A stretch of 64,000 nt of DNA, taken from the NCBI GenBank assembly GCA_001799845.1, contig MGUG01000030.1:62001-126000 (forward strand), written 5' to 3'. Under the pieces are notes generated by a model, which worked only from the letters and a program-made list of their open reading frames with translations, was not told the DNA's origin and made no database searches. Source of the stretch: Elusimicrobia bacterium GWC2_64_44 (GTDB lineage: Bacteria; Elusimicrobiota; Elusimicrobia; Elusimicrobiales; UBA9959). Below, in pieces: positions 9,177 through 17,939 of the stretch. The position numbers and the translations under genes are program-made. Position 1 is the stretch's first letter. Every line of letters starts with the position of its first letter.

Positions 9177-10028
9177 CTACTCGGCGCGGGCGGCGGTAGG
9201 GGCCAGCGCGCTGCAGTAATTTTTTAGGATCAGCTCCTCGGAGCCGGGCACTATCTTGCGCAATTTACAGACGTTGGAGTTGGGGGGGCAGAGCTGCGCC
9301 AGCGGGCCGCCCGAGGCCGCGTGGCCCGCGCAGTTGTCGCAGATTGTGCCGAGTGTTTTCAGCACGTGCTTTCTTTTCTCGTCCTGCAGCGCGCCCAGGA
9401 GCTTCTTGACGTCGTCTTTGACCCGCCCGGCGAAGGTGCGCGTAGGGTAGACCAGGCTGAGGCGCGGCTTGCAGAGCTGGCTCCACGAGCCCGGAGCGGC
9501 GCCGGCGCCGCCGTAGAGCAACTGGTGGCGGCTGATAACCTTGGCGGTGTCGGCCTTTTTGGCCGGGGACTCGGGCGAGTATTTGCTATGAGAGGTAAAG
9601 CCGGCGAAGAGGTCGTACCCGCCGGCCTGGCAGACAGACATGTTCGGGTAGAATTTCTGACCCTCGGGATTGGTGACGAAGCCGCCCTTGGTATCGCCCT
9701 CTCCGACGAAGACGAAGCCAAGGGTCAGCGGCCGCATCAGCTTTTCCACGATGTCGTCCGGGGTGGGATACTGCTGGTATTCCACCGCCGCGTTGGGATA
9801 AAGATAAGTGAGCCCGGCGTAAAGGCCCTGCACGGCGTCGTTGCAGGCCTTGGCGCTGATCGCGTCCTTATGCTTGCCCTCCGGCATGCAACTGCCCGCG
9901 AAGATCACGAACTTGCCGGAGGCGCAGAAATTAATGGTCGGCGCCGCCGCCTGCTCCCCGGCGTTGAAGGCACGGAACTGGGCGGAGGCGGGCGCCGCGA
10001 GGGACAACAACAGGAGCAGACTGATCAT
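9177..10028 (-). CDS. Cys-rich secreted protein of unknown function
   Basis: 283 aa with a signal peptide (residues 1-16, cut near ASA-Q). The mature chain has ten Cys, including ICDNC and LCPPNSNVC in the last third, an even number compatible with disulfides in the periplasm. One segment (ICDNCAGHAASGGPLAQLC) looks like a small ligand- or disulfide-bearing knot. I recognise no family. The start overlaps the mrp stop by 4 nt (ATGA), so translation is coupled to mrp, an odd partner for an exported protein. Confidence 0.72.
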   Translation of the reverse strand: MISLLLLLSLAAPASAQFRAFNAGEQAAAPTINFCASGKFVIFAGSCMPEGKHKDAISAKACNDAVQGLYAGLTYLYPNAAVEYQQYPTPDDIVEKLMRPLTLGFVFVGEGDTKGGFVTNPEGQKFYPNMSVCQAGGYDLFAGFTSHSKYSPESPAKKADTAKVISRHQLLYGGAGAAPGSWSQLCKPRLSLVYPTRTFAGRVKDDVKKLLGALQDEKRKHVLKTLGTICDNCAGHAASGGPLAQLCPPNSNVCKLRKIVPGSEELILKNYCSALAPTAARAE

Positions 10029-10840
10029 TTCTTCACGGCCTCCAGCACGCGGTCCAGCGCCGCCCGGAGGGCGACCGAAGGCGGGGCTTCGGGTTTCTCC
10101 ACGGCGTAGAACCTGCCCTCGTCCCCGGCGTCAACCATGGCAGGGTCGAAGGGAACGGAGCCGAGGAAAGGCACGCTCATCTCCGAGGCGGCCCGGCCGC
10201 CGCCGCCGGTCTTGAAGAGGTTTATCTCTTTGGCGCAATGCGGACAGTTGAAGGCCGTCATGTTCTCCAGCACGCCCAGCACAGGCACGCCCACGGCCTT
10301 GAGGAAATTGATGGCCTTACGGCTGTCGAGCAGCGCCACGGCCTGTCCGGTGGTCACCACCACCGCGCCGCTCATCTCGGGGATGAGCTGGCAGATGGTC
10401 AGCGGCTCGTCGCCGGTGCCGGGGGGGGCGTCTATCACCAGCATGTCCAGGTCGCCCCAGCGCACGTCGGAGAGGAATTGCTTGAGCGCCGTAAGCTTCA
10501 TGGGTCCGCGCCAGACTACCGGCGCGTCGGCCGCCTGCATCACCGTGCCCATGGAGATCAGCTTCAGGTTGGGCGCGGCCTCCAGCGGCTCGATCAGCCC
10601 TCCCTCGGTCTCATGGGGCCTGCCCTCTACCCCGGTCATGCGGCCCACCGAGGGGCCGTGGATGTCGATATCGACCAGGCCGGTCTTATAGCCGCGCGAG
10701 GCCAGCAGCGCGGCGAAGTTCACCGCCACGGTGCTTTTGCCCACGCCGCCCTTGTTGCTCATCACCAGGATCTTGTGCTTCACGCGCGCCATGTTCTCTT
10801 TGATCAGGCTCGCGCGGTGGTCTACGTGTACATTGTGCAT
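10025..10840 (-). CDS. mrp: Mrp/NBP35-type P-loop ATPase, Fe-S cluster carrier
   Basis: 271 aa. Mrp proteins carry and deliver [4Fe-4S] clusters in the cytoplasm. The deviant Walker A SNKGGVGKST is near residues 28-37, followed by DIDIHGPSVGRM, DAPPGTGDEPL and the cluster-binding CPHC in the last third. An ideal AGGAGGG site precedes the ATG. It lacks the N-terminal MIP18 domain found in some Mrps, which is usual for the short type. Fe-S delivery suits the neighbouring radical SAM and ferredoxin-dependent enzymes. Confidence 0.93.
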   Translation of the reverse strand: MHNVHVDHRASLIKENMARVKHKILVMSNKGGVGKSTVAVNFAALLASRGYKTGLVDIDIHGPSVGRMTGVEGRPHETEGGLIEPLEAAPNLKLISMGTVMQAADAPVVWRGPMKLTALKQFLSDVRWGDLDMLVIDAPPGTGDEPLTICQLIPEMSGAVVVTTGQAVALLDSRKAINFLKAVGVPVLGVLENMTAFNCPHCAKEINLFKTGGGGRAASEMSVPFLGSVPFDPAMVDAGDEGRFYAVEKPEAPPSVALRAALDRVLEAVKK

Positions 10841-10933
10841 ATGCCCTCCTGCCGCCTTTATAATATAATAATTTTGTTATAATATGAAAAATTATCGGCG
10901 CGATTTTCCGGCGTATTCCAAAAGGAGTCAGGC
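10841..10933. promoter_or_regulatory. Divergent A+T-rich promoter region, mrp / lysine operon
   Basis: A 93-nt divergent gap contains an A+T-rich block at about 10857-10893 that stands out in this genome. TATAAT at 10878-10883 on the plus strand can serve the lysine operon, and TATTATA-type boxes on the minus strand can serve mrp. -35 elements are weak. No lysine or cobalamin riboswitch fits in the space. Confidence 0.55.
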
Positions 10934-11614
10934 ATGAAACCTATACTTACCGCGGATGAAGCTGTAAAGGACATAAAGGACGGCTGCTCGCTCATGGTGG
11001 CCGGCTTTATGGGATGCGGCAACGCGTTCACCCTCATAGACGCCCTGATACGCAAGGGCACCAAGGACATCAACCTTATTACCAGCGACACCTCATTCCC
11101 CGAAGTGGGCGTGGGCCGCATCATCTGCCAGTGCCGCGCGGCCACGCTGACCGCCTCGCATATAGGCACCAACCCCGTCAGCGGCCAGAAAATGAACTGC
11201 GGCGACCTTAAGGTGACGCTGGTGCCGCAGGGCACCTTCGCCGAGCGCATCCGCGCCAAGGGCGCGGGCCTGGGCGGCGTGCTGACCCCCACCGGCCGCG
11301 GCACCGCCGTGGAGGAGGGGAAACAGAAGCTGACCCTGGACGGCAAGGAATACCTGCTGGAGCTGCCGCTCGGCGCAGACGTGGCCTTCATCAAGGCCGA
11401 GGTGGCCGACACCTACGGCAACGCCTTCCTGCCCGGCGCCACCAAGAACATGGCCGTGGTGATGGCCATGGCCGCCGACCACGTGATCCTGGAGGCCGAG
11501 AAGATAGTGCAGCCCGGAGAGCTGGACCCGGAGCGCGTCACCATCCCCGGCATCTTCGTCTCTACGCTGGTCAAAGCCACCCTGCCGTCAGCCAACCTGC
11601 AGCTCAAAGCCTAA
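10934..11614 (+). CDS. atoD: Acetoacetate CoA-transferase, subunit A
   Basis: 226 aa, first gene of the lysine operon, AGGAG upstream. It is the alpha subunit of a family I CoA-transferase; with subunit B (12 nt downstream) it moves CoA onto acetoacetate, a product of the Kce reaction. Seen: the N-terminal MVAGFMGCGN glycine loop and GTFAERIRAKGAGLGGVLTPTG, both typical of AtoD/ScoA. The CoA donor in vivo (butyryl-CoA or acetyl-CoA) cannot be told from sequence. Confidence 0.92.
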   Translation: MKPILTADEAVKDIKDGCSLMVAGFMGCGNAFTLIDALIRKGTKDINLITSDTSFPEVGVGRIICQCRAATLTASHIGTNPVSGQKMNCGDLKVTLVPQGTFAERIRAKGAGLGGVLTPTGRGTAVEEGKQKLTLDGKEYLLELPLGADVAFIKAEVADTYGNAFLPGATKNMAVVMAMAADHVILEAEKIVQPGELDPERVTIPGIFVSTLVKATLPSANLQLKA

Positions 11615-11626
11615 AGGAGAATTTAA

Positions 11627-12286
11627 ATGGACCCCAAAGAACTTAAACGCGTCAGGCTGGTCAAGCGCATAGCGCAGGAATTCCCCGACGGGGCGCTGGT
11701 CAACCTGGGCATCGGCATGCCCACCATGGTGGCCAACTATATACCCGAGGGCCGCACCATACTGCTGCATTCCGAGAACGGCTTCACCGGCCTCGGCCCG
11801 GCCGCGCCGAAGGGCCAGGAAAACCCTAGCATAGTCAACGCCGGCGGCCAGCCCGTCACCATAGTGCCCGGCGGCGCCTTCTTCGATTCCGCCATGAGCT
11901 TCGCCATCATCCGCGGCGGCCACGTGGACTACACCGTGCTCGGCGCGCTCGAGGTGGACATGGAAGGCAACCTCGCCAACTACATGATACCCGGCAAGAT
12001 GGTGCCCGGCATGGGCGGCGCCATGGACCTGGTGGCCGGCGCCAGGAACGTCATCATAGCCATGGAGCACGTCAACAAGAACGGCGCCCCCAAGATCCTC
12101 AGGAAATGCACGCTGCCGCTGACGGCCGTCGGCGAGGTGGACCTGATAGTCACCGACATGGCCTTCATCCGCGTCACCAAGAAAGGCCTGGTGCTGGAAG
12201 AGATAGCCGAGGACACCACGGTGGAAGAAGTCATCAAGGCCACCGAGGCCCCGCTGCATATAGCCGGCAAGCTCGGCAAGTTCTAA
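11627..12286 (+). CDS. atoA: Acetoacetate CoA-transferase, subunit B
   Basis: 219 aa. The beta subunit carries the catalytic glutamate that forms the glutamyl-CoA intermediate, seen here as E50 in the HSENGFTGLG motif. GIGMPTMVANY and the G-rich GGAFFDSAMSFAIIRGGHVD segment also match the family. It sits between subunit A and kce, as in known lysine-fermentation clusters. Confidence 0.93.
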   Translation: MDPKELKRVRLVKRIAQEFPDGALVNLGIGMPTMVANYIPEGRTILLHSENGFTGLGPAAPKGQENPSIVNAGGQPVTIVPGGAFFDSAMSFAIIRGGHVDYTVLGALEVDMEGNLANYMIPGKMVPGMGGAMDLVAGARNVIIAMEHVNKNGAPKILRKCTLPLTAVGEVDLIVTDMAFIRVTKKGLVLEEIAEDTTVEEVIKATEAPLHIAGKLGKF

Positions 12287-12293
12287 GGACAAT

Positions 12294-13112
12294 ATGGCGA
12301 AAATGGTAATCACTTGCGCCCTGACCGGCGCGGAGACCACTAAGAAGCAGTGCCCGGCCCTGCCGGTGACCCCCGAGGAGCTCGCGGCCAGCGCCGAGGA
12401 ATGCTGCAAGGCCGGCGCGGCCATAGTGCACCTGCACGCCCGCGGCGACGACGGCGGCCCCACGGCCGACGTTAAGGTCTTCAAGAAGGCCATAGAGCTC
12501 ATCCGCAAGCGCACCGACGTGGTGGTGGAGATCACCACCGGCGGCGCGGTGGGCATGACGCCCGAGGAGCGCATAGCGCCCGTCGCGCTGGAGCCCGACA
12601 TGGCCTCGCTCGATTGCGGCACCGTGAACTTCGGCAACGACTATATCGTCAACACCCTGCCCATCATGCGGCAGTTCGCTTCGGAGATGAACAAGCACAA
12701 AGTCCACCCGACGCTGGAATGCTTCGACGTGAGCCACGTGCAGTCGTCCCACATCCTCATCAAGGAAGGCCTCATCAAGCCGCCCTACCATTACGGCTTC
12801 GTGATGCAGGTACCGGCCGCGCTGTCGCTGACCCCGAAGACCCTGGGCTACATGATGGACCAGATGCCCGCGGACAGCCACTTTACCGTGATGGGCATAG
12901 GCCGCGCGCATATCCCGGGCATCTGCCTGGCCATAGCCGCCGGCGGCTACATCCGCGTGGGCTTCGAGGACAACATCTATTACGCCAAGGGGCGGCTGGC
13001 CGCCTCCAACGCCGAGTTCGTGGAGCGGGCAGCTAGGATGTCGAAAGAAGCGCAGCTCGAGATCGCCACGCCCGGCGACGTACGCAAGCTTTTCGGCCTG
13101 CGCGGAGCTTAA
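12294..13112 (+). CDS. kce: 3-keto-5-aminohexanoate cleavage enzyme
   Basis: 272 aa BKACE-family TIM-barrel Zn enzyme. It condenses 3-keto-5-aminohexanoate with acetyl-CoA and cleaves it to 3-aminobutyryl-CoA and acetoacetate. The Zn ligands are visible as H46 and H48 in VHLHARG, with the conserved Glu in RVGFEDN (E225). Length and the VEITTGG segment fit Kce. Placement just before kdd and kamA makes the substrate assignment firm within a broad family. Confidence 0.93.
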   Translation: MAKMVITCALTGAETTKKQCPALPVTPEELAASAEECCKAGAAIVHLHARGDDGGPTADVKVFKKAIELIRKRTDVVVEITTGGAVGMTPEERIAPVALEPDMASLDCGTVNFGNDYIVNTLPIMRQFASEMNKHKVHPTLECFDVSHVQSSHILIKEGLIKPPYHYGFVMQVPAALSLTPKTLGYMMDQMPADSHFTVMGIGRAHIPGICLAIAAGGYIRVGFEDNIYYAKGRLAASNAEFVERAARMSKEAQLEIATPGDVRKLFGLRGA

Positions 13113-13129
13113 TTCAACAGGAGACTTAC

Positions 13130-14179
13130 ATGAAAATACTCAAGAACGGAAATCCCTTCGGCGCGCACCGGGTCATCGAACCCAAAGGCGTACTGCCCCA
13201 GCCGGCGCTCAAGGTCTCCAACGACATGGACGCCATCTACGACAACGAGATCCTGGTGGACGTGGAGACGCTCAATATAGACTCGGCCTCTTTCACGCAG
13301 CTCAAAGACGCGGCCGGCGGCGACGAGACCAAGGTGAAGGAAGCCATCCTCAAGATCGTAGGCGAGCGCGGCAAGATGCAGAACCCCGTGACCGGCTCCG
13401 GCGGCATGTTCATCGGCCGCGTGGCGAAGATCGGCCCGGCTCTCGCCGGCAAGATCGACCTCAAAGAGGGGGACAAGATCGCGAGCCTCGTGTCGCTGTC
13501 GCTGACCCCGCTCAAGATCGAGAAGATCAAGGGCATCAAGAAAGGCACCGAGCAGGTGAACGTGACGGCCAAGGCCATCCTCTTCGAGAGCGGCATCTAC
13601 GCGAAGCTCCCCAAGGACCTGCCCGAGACCCTGGCCCTGGCCATCCTCGACGTGGCCGGCGCCCCGGCCCAGACCGCGAAGCTGGTGAAGCCCGGCAATA
13701 CCGTGGTCATCATCGGCGGCGGCGGCAAGAGCGGCATCCTGTGCGCCTACGAGGCCCAGCGCCGCGCCGGCGTGACCGGCAAGATCATCGGCATAGAATA
13801 CTCCGCCGAGGGCGTGAAGAAGATGAAGCAGTACGGCTTCTTCCACGAGGCCATACCGGCCAACGCCACAGACGCCGTGGGCTGCTACGAAAAGATAGCC
13901 GCGCTGACCGGGGGCAAGCTCGCCGACGTGGTCATCAACTGCGTCAACGTGCAGAACACCGAGATGGCTTCCATCCTGATGTGCAAGGACGACGGCACCG
14001 TTTACTTCTTCAGCATGGCCACCTCGTTCACCAAGTCGGCGCTGGGCGCCGAGGGCGTGGGCAAGGACGTCAACATGATCATCGGCAACGGCTACACCAA
14101 GGGCCACGCCGACGTAACGATACAGATTCTGCGGGACAGCCCCGTGATACGCAAAGCCTACGAGAAACTCTACGCCTGA
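13130..14179 (+). CDS. kdd: L-erythro-3,5-diaminohexanoate dehydrogenase
   Basis: 349 aa, AGGAG upstream. It oxidatively deaminates 3,5-diaminohexanoate to 3-keto-5-aminohexanoate with NAD(P)+. The fold is that of a zinc-less MDR dehydrogenase with the nucleotide motif IIGGGGKSG near residue 191. The Kdd-type N-terminus FGAHRVIEPKGVLPQPALK is conserved. It is flanked by kce and kamA in the standard order. Confidence 0.93.
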   Translation: MKILKNGNPFGAHRVIEPKGVLPQPALKVSNDMDAIYDNEILVDVETLNIDSASFTQLKDAAGGDETKVKEAILKIVGERGKMQNPVTGSGGMFIGRVAKIGPALAGKIDLKEGDKIASLVSLSLTPLKIEKIKGIKKGTEQVNVTAKAILFESGIYAKLPKDLPETLALAILDVAGAPAQTAKLVKPGNTVVIIGGGGKSGILCAYEAQRRAGVTGKIIGIEYSAEGVKKMKQYGFFHEAIPANATDAVGCYEKIAALTGGKLADVVINCVNVQNTEMASILMCKDDGTVYFFSMATSFTKSALGAEGVGKDVNMIIGNGYTKGHADVTIQILRDSPVIRKAYEKLYA

Positions 14180-14198
14180 CAGCCGGAGGAAAAACAAC

Positions 14199-15467
14199 AT
14201 GCGCGATTATCCCAAGGTGCACTACAACAAGATACCGATGTGGAAGAACGTATCGGCCGACAACTGGAACGACTACCGCTGGCAGCTGAAGAACGTCATC
14301 AAGGACATCCCGACGCTGGAGAAGGTGGCCGTGCTCACGCCGCAGGAGAAGAAGGACCTGCAGGCCTGCCTGAAGAAGTTCACCATGGCCATCACGCCCT
14401 ACTACGCCGCGCTGATGGACAAGAAGAACAAGGGCTGCCCGGTGCGCCTGCAGGCCATTCCCCGCGGCCTGGAGCTCACCACCGACGACTCGGACCTCTC
14501 CGACCCGCTGCACGAGGACGTGGACTCCCCGGTGCCGGGCCTGACGCACCGCTACCCGGACCGCGTGCTGCTGCTGGTCACCAATATCTGCTCGATGAAC
14601 TGCCGCCACTGCACCCGGCGCCGCCTGGTGGGCTTCGAGGACGTGCACATGTCCTCGGCCAACATCGATAAGGCCATCGAGTACATCCGCAAGACCCCCG
14701 AAGTGCGCGACGTGCTGATCTCCGGCGGCGACCCGCTGGTGCTGACCGACGAGATGCTGGAAGGCATCATTAAGAAGATCCGCGCCATCGACCACGTGGA
14801 GATCATCCGCCTGGGCACCCGCACCCCCGTAGTGATGCCCATGCGCATCACCGACAATCTGGTGGCCATGCTCAAGAAGTACCACCCGATCTACGTCAAC
14901 ACGCATTTCAACCACCCGAAGGAGCTGACCGCGGAAGCGCGCGAGGCGTGCCGCAAGCTCGCCGACGCGGGCATCCCGCTCGGCAACCAGAGCGTGCTGC
15001 TCAAGGGCGTCAACGACTGCCCGCAGACCATGAAGAAGCTCGTCCACGAGCTGCTGATGGCGCGCGTGAAGCCGTACTACATCTACCAGTGCGACCTGTC
15101 CGTAGGCATCAGCCACTTCCGCACCTCGGTGTCCAAGGGCATCGAGATAGTGGAGAACCTGCGCGGCCACACCTCCGGCATGGCGGTGCCTACCTTCGTG
15201 GTAGACGCCCCCGGCGGCGGCGGCAAGACGCCGGTGATGCCCAACTACCTGATCTCCATGAATGACAAGCGCGTGGTGCTGCGCAACTACGAGGGCGTGG
15301 TGACGACTTACACCGAGCCGTCGGGCTACGTGTCCAACCACGACAACTGCCAGTTCTGCGGCGACGACCAGTACAAGCCGATAGACGGCGTGGCGAAGCT
15401 CTTGAACGGCGGCAAGCTGACCCTGGAGCCGGCCAACCTGATGCGCACGCGCAGGCACAGGAAGTAA
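14199..15467 (+). CDS. kamA: L-lysine 2,3-aminomutase
   Basis: 422 aa. A radical SAM, PLP-dependent enzyme that converts L-lysine to L-beta-lysine, the first step of the pathway. Radical SAM cysteines C131, C135 and C138 form CX3CX2C (CSMNCRHC). The PLP lysine is K343 in PGGGGK (338-343). The C-terminal NCQFCG supplies Zn ligands of the true lysine enzyme rather than the shorter EpmB type. GGAGG precedes the ATG. Confidence 0.96.
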   Translation: MRDYPKVHYNKIPMWKNVSADNWNDYRWQLKNVIKDIPTLEKVAVLTPQEKKDLQACLKKFTMAITPYYAALMDKKNKGCPVRLQAIPRGLELTTDDSDLSDPLHEDVDSPVPGLTHRYPDRVLLLVTNICSMNCRHCTRRRLVGFEDVHMSSANIDKAIEYIRKTPEVRDVLISGGDPLVLTDEMLEGIIKKIRAIDHVEIIRLGTRTPVVMPMRITDNLVAMLKKYHPIYVNTHFNHPKELTAEAREACRKLADAGIPLGNQSVLLKGVNDCPQTMKKLVHELLMARVKPYYIYQCDLSVGISHFRTSVSKGIEIVENLRGHTSGMAVPTFVVDAPGGGGKTPVMPNYLISMNDKRVVLRNYEGVVTTYTEPSGYVSNHDNCQFCGDDQYKPIDGVAKLLNGGKLTLEPANLMRTRRHRK

Positions 15468-15477
15468 GCGGCCGACG

Positions 15478-16344
15478 ATGGACTTCATCAAGGGCCTCAG
15501 GGACAGGACCGTCTTCATAGTCGGTTCAAAAAAGAACGCCGGCAAGACGACGTTCATGAACTACGCCCTGAACCGCCTGCGCGGCAGCGCCCCGCTGGGC
15601 GCGCTCAGCGTGGGGGTGGACGGCGAGGCCCAGGACCTGGTGTTTGGCAGCCCGAAGCCGCAGGTGCGCGCCGAGAAGGGCGACCTGTTGCTCTGCGCCG
15701 AGACGGCGCTCGCGGGCGCGGACCTGCATTGCGAGATCCTCAACGTCTACCCGTTCACCACTGCGCTGGGCCGGCCGGTACTGGTGCGCGCGCTGCGCCC
15801 CGGCAGAGCGGAGATCTCCGGCCCGGAGAACAACGAGCAGCTGGGGGAGATACTCGCCGACATGCGCCGGCACGGGGCCGCCACCGTCTTCATCGACGGC
15901 GCGGTGGACCGGATCACGCAGGCCGCGGCGGTGGGCAAGGCCGCTTTCGTCTACGTCGCCCGCGTGGAGCCGGACAACCTGGACTCCTCCGCGGCCGCGC
16001 TCAAGCTGCTCTGGGCCGCGACCGCCGTGCCGCTGTGCCGGGCGGGGGAAAAGCTGCCCGAGCCGGTCATCATAATAGACGGCGCGCTGACGCCGGGGCG
16101 GATCCCGGGCAAGGAAGTAAAGCGCGGCACACTGGTCATAGAGGATTTCACCAAGGTTTTCCTGGGCTGGCAGCAGTGGGTTGAACTCAGCAACCGCTTC
16201 GAACTGCGCTTCGGGGCCAAGCCGGACCTGGCGGCCATCGTCGTAAACCTGGCCAATGTCAGCCGCGCCGATTTCGAGAAGAAGCTTGCCAGCCCGGCGC
16301 TGGCCGACAGGATAACCTACAACCCGTACCAAGTGACCCGCTAA
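15478..16344 (+). CDS. kamB: KamB-like P-loop protein of the lysine operon
   Basis: 288 aa. The N-terminus has a Walker A GSKKNAGKT (residues 16-24) followed by NYALNRLR; the rest is a nucleotide-binding domain with VFIDGAVDRITQA as likely Walker B region. The same position in the lysine clusters of clostridia and fusobacteria is occupied by KamB, whose biochemical role is not settled. Its stop overlaps the kamC start by 1 nt (TAATG). Inference: an ATP/GTPase chaperone or cofactor-handling partner for the aminomutases. Confidence 0.8.
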   Translation: MDFIKGLRDRTVFIVGSKKNAGKTTFMNYALNRLRGSAPLGALSVGVDGEAQDLVFGSPKPQVRAEKGDLLLCAETALAGADLHCEILNVYPFTTALGRPVLVRALRPGRAEISGPENNEQLGEILADMRRHGAATVFIDGAVDRITQAAAVGKAAFVYVARVEPDNLDSSAAALKLLWAATAVPLCRAGEKLPEPVIIIDGALTPGRIPGKEVKRGTLVIEDFTKVFLGWQQWVELSNRFELRFGAKPDLAAIVVNLANVSRADFEKKLASPALADRITYNPYQVTR

Positions 16345-17939
16345 TGGAAAAATTCAGGGCATTCGCCGAATTCGAAACCTTTTACGCGCTCTTCAAGCCG
16401 CTGACCCCCTACGGCCGCATGGCCAGGGAAGCGCGCCGCTTCTACACCTCCGCGGCTGAACTGAAAGCGGAGTACGATCTGGCCGACGCCGCCGGCGCTT
16501 TCCTGGGCGACAGCCGCCACAAGGCCGACAAACTGCGCTTCCACCTGCGCAACCTGCCGGCCGCCGAACTTACCCCCGAAGCGCTGGGCAGCGCGGCCGG
16601 GCTTTTCCTGGCCCGGAAGTTCCTGCTAAATACGTCGGAGATCTTCAAGCTGCTGCCGGCCGCCCTGCGCTCCAAATTCGGCGCCAGGTGGGAATCTGCC
16701 GCGCTGCTCGCGCTGCTGAACAAGGGGGGAGCCGGCGAGGCCTTCCATCTCTCCGGCGCCTACTCCGAGGAGCTGGCCGCCGAGCGCGCGGCCATAGCCG
16801 TCTGCGACAAAGCCCTGAAAGGGCTGCGCGAGAAGCGGCTGAAGGCCCTGCGCGAGCGCTGGGGCCTGGATTTCAGCGAGCGGGACTTCCTGGTGGTGGA
16901 TGAGAAGACCGCGGCAAAGCTCAGCGGCGCCCAGGACCTCTTCGCGGAGCCTTTCGACGGCTCGCATGTCACGGTGAAGCCGGTCTACGGCCAGGACTAC
17001 ATGGAAGTCTCGGCCGAGCGCGACCGCCGGCGCGGCCGTGAGGCAGAGCTGGAGGCCGCGGCCATAAAGAAGCTGGCCGGGGCGGTACTCGCCGAGAAAA
17101 AGAATTTCGAGGCCTACGCGGCCGCGCTGCAGAAGTTAGACATCGCGGCCGAGCGCGCCAGGCTGGCCGCCGAGCTGAAGCTGGTGCGCCCGGCGCTCAA
17201 GAAGTGCCCTGCGCCTATCAAGCTGGAGAAAGCCCGCTTCCTGCCGCTGGAGGAGCGCCTGCGCGCCGCCGGGCTGAAGTACACGCCGCTGACCGCCGCC
17301 TTCAGCCGCCGCGTGAACGTGATCTACGGCTCCAACATGGGCGGCAAGACCGTCGCGCTCAAGACCCTGGCCTTCGCGCAGCTGCTGGCGCAGAGCGGCT
17401 TTTTCGTGCCCGCGTCAGCTTTCGAGACCTGCGTCTTCGCCGGGGCGGCCTTCATAGGCGGCGCCGAGATGGAGACGGCGGGGGGCCTGAGCAGCTTCGG
17501 CCTGGAGATGAACGATTTTGTGACCGCCCACGCGCGGCTGAAGGACGGCAGCCTACTGCTGCTGATGGACGAGTTCGCCCGCACCACCAACTCCGAGGAG
17601 GCCGCCGCGCTGCTGGGGGCTATCCTCGAGGACCTGGGCGGCAACCCTTCCGCCGCCGCCTTCCTGGCCACCCATTTTTCCGGCCTGAAAACGGGCAAGA
17701 CCGCGGCCGCCTTCAAGATGCGCGGCTTCGACACCGCGGCCTTCAACGATTATTTCTCGGGCCGGGGCGCCTGCGGCCTCGACGAGAAGCTGAAGATGAT
17801 AAACAAGTTCATGCGCTACGAGCTGCTGGAAGGCGCCGAGGGCGAAGAGGCCCGCGACGCCATAAAGATAGCGGGCATCCTGGGCGTGGCCAAGGGCATC
17901 GTCCGGCGGGCGAGAGAATTCATGGAGGAGACTAAATGA
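16344..17939 (+). CDS. kamC: KamC, MutS-like ATPase of the lysine operon
   Basis: 531 aa. The C-terminal half is a MutS-family ATPase domain: Walker A GSNMGGKT near residue 330 and Walker B LLLMDEFARTTN near 405. There is no mismatch-recognition N-terminal domain. The N-terminal half is Ala/Lys/Glu-rich, with probable helices resembling MutS core levers. MutS-like proteins are a regular member of lysine-fermentation operons, so a pathway-linked role (possibly reactivation of the B12 aminomutase) is more likely than DNA repair. It overlaps kamD by 4 nt (ATGA). Confidence 0.85.
   Translation: MEKFRAFAEFETFYALFKPLTPYGRMAREARRFYTSAAELKAEYDLADAAGAFLGDSRHKADKLRFHLRNLPAAELTPEALGSAAGLFLARKFLLNTSEIFKLLPAALRSKFGARWESAALLALLNKGGAGEAFHLSGAYSEELAAERAAIAVCDKALKGLREKRLKALRERWGLDFSERDFLVVDEKTAAKLSGAQDLFAEPFDGSHVTVKPVYGQDYMEVSAERDRRRGREAELEAAAIKKLAGAVLAEKKNFEAYAAALQKLDIAAERARLAAELKLVRPALKKCPAPIKLEKARFLPLEERLRAAGLKYTPLTAAFSRRVNVIYGSNMGGKTVALKTLAFAQLLAQSGFFVPASAFETCVFAGAAFIGGAEMETAGGLSSFGLEMNDFVTAHARLKDGSLLLLMDEFARTTNSEEAAALLGAILEDLGGNPSAAAFLATHFSGLKTGKTAAAFKMRGFDTAAFNDYFSGRGACGLDEKLKMINKFMRYELLEGAEGEEARDAIKIAGILGVAKGIVRRAREFMEETK

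Noticed and set aside
10841-10933. Lysine or cobalamin riboswitch before the lysine operon
   Set aside because: The divergent gap is only 93 nt, A+T-rich, and shows no conserved riboswitch core.
16344-17939. MutS mismatch-repair protein
   Set aside because: Only the ATPase half is MutS-like and it is embedded in the lysine operon, so KamC is the better call.
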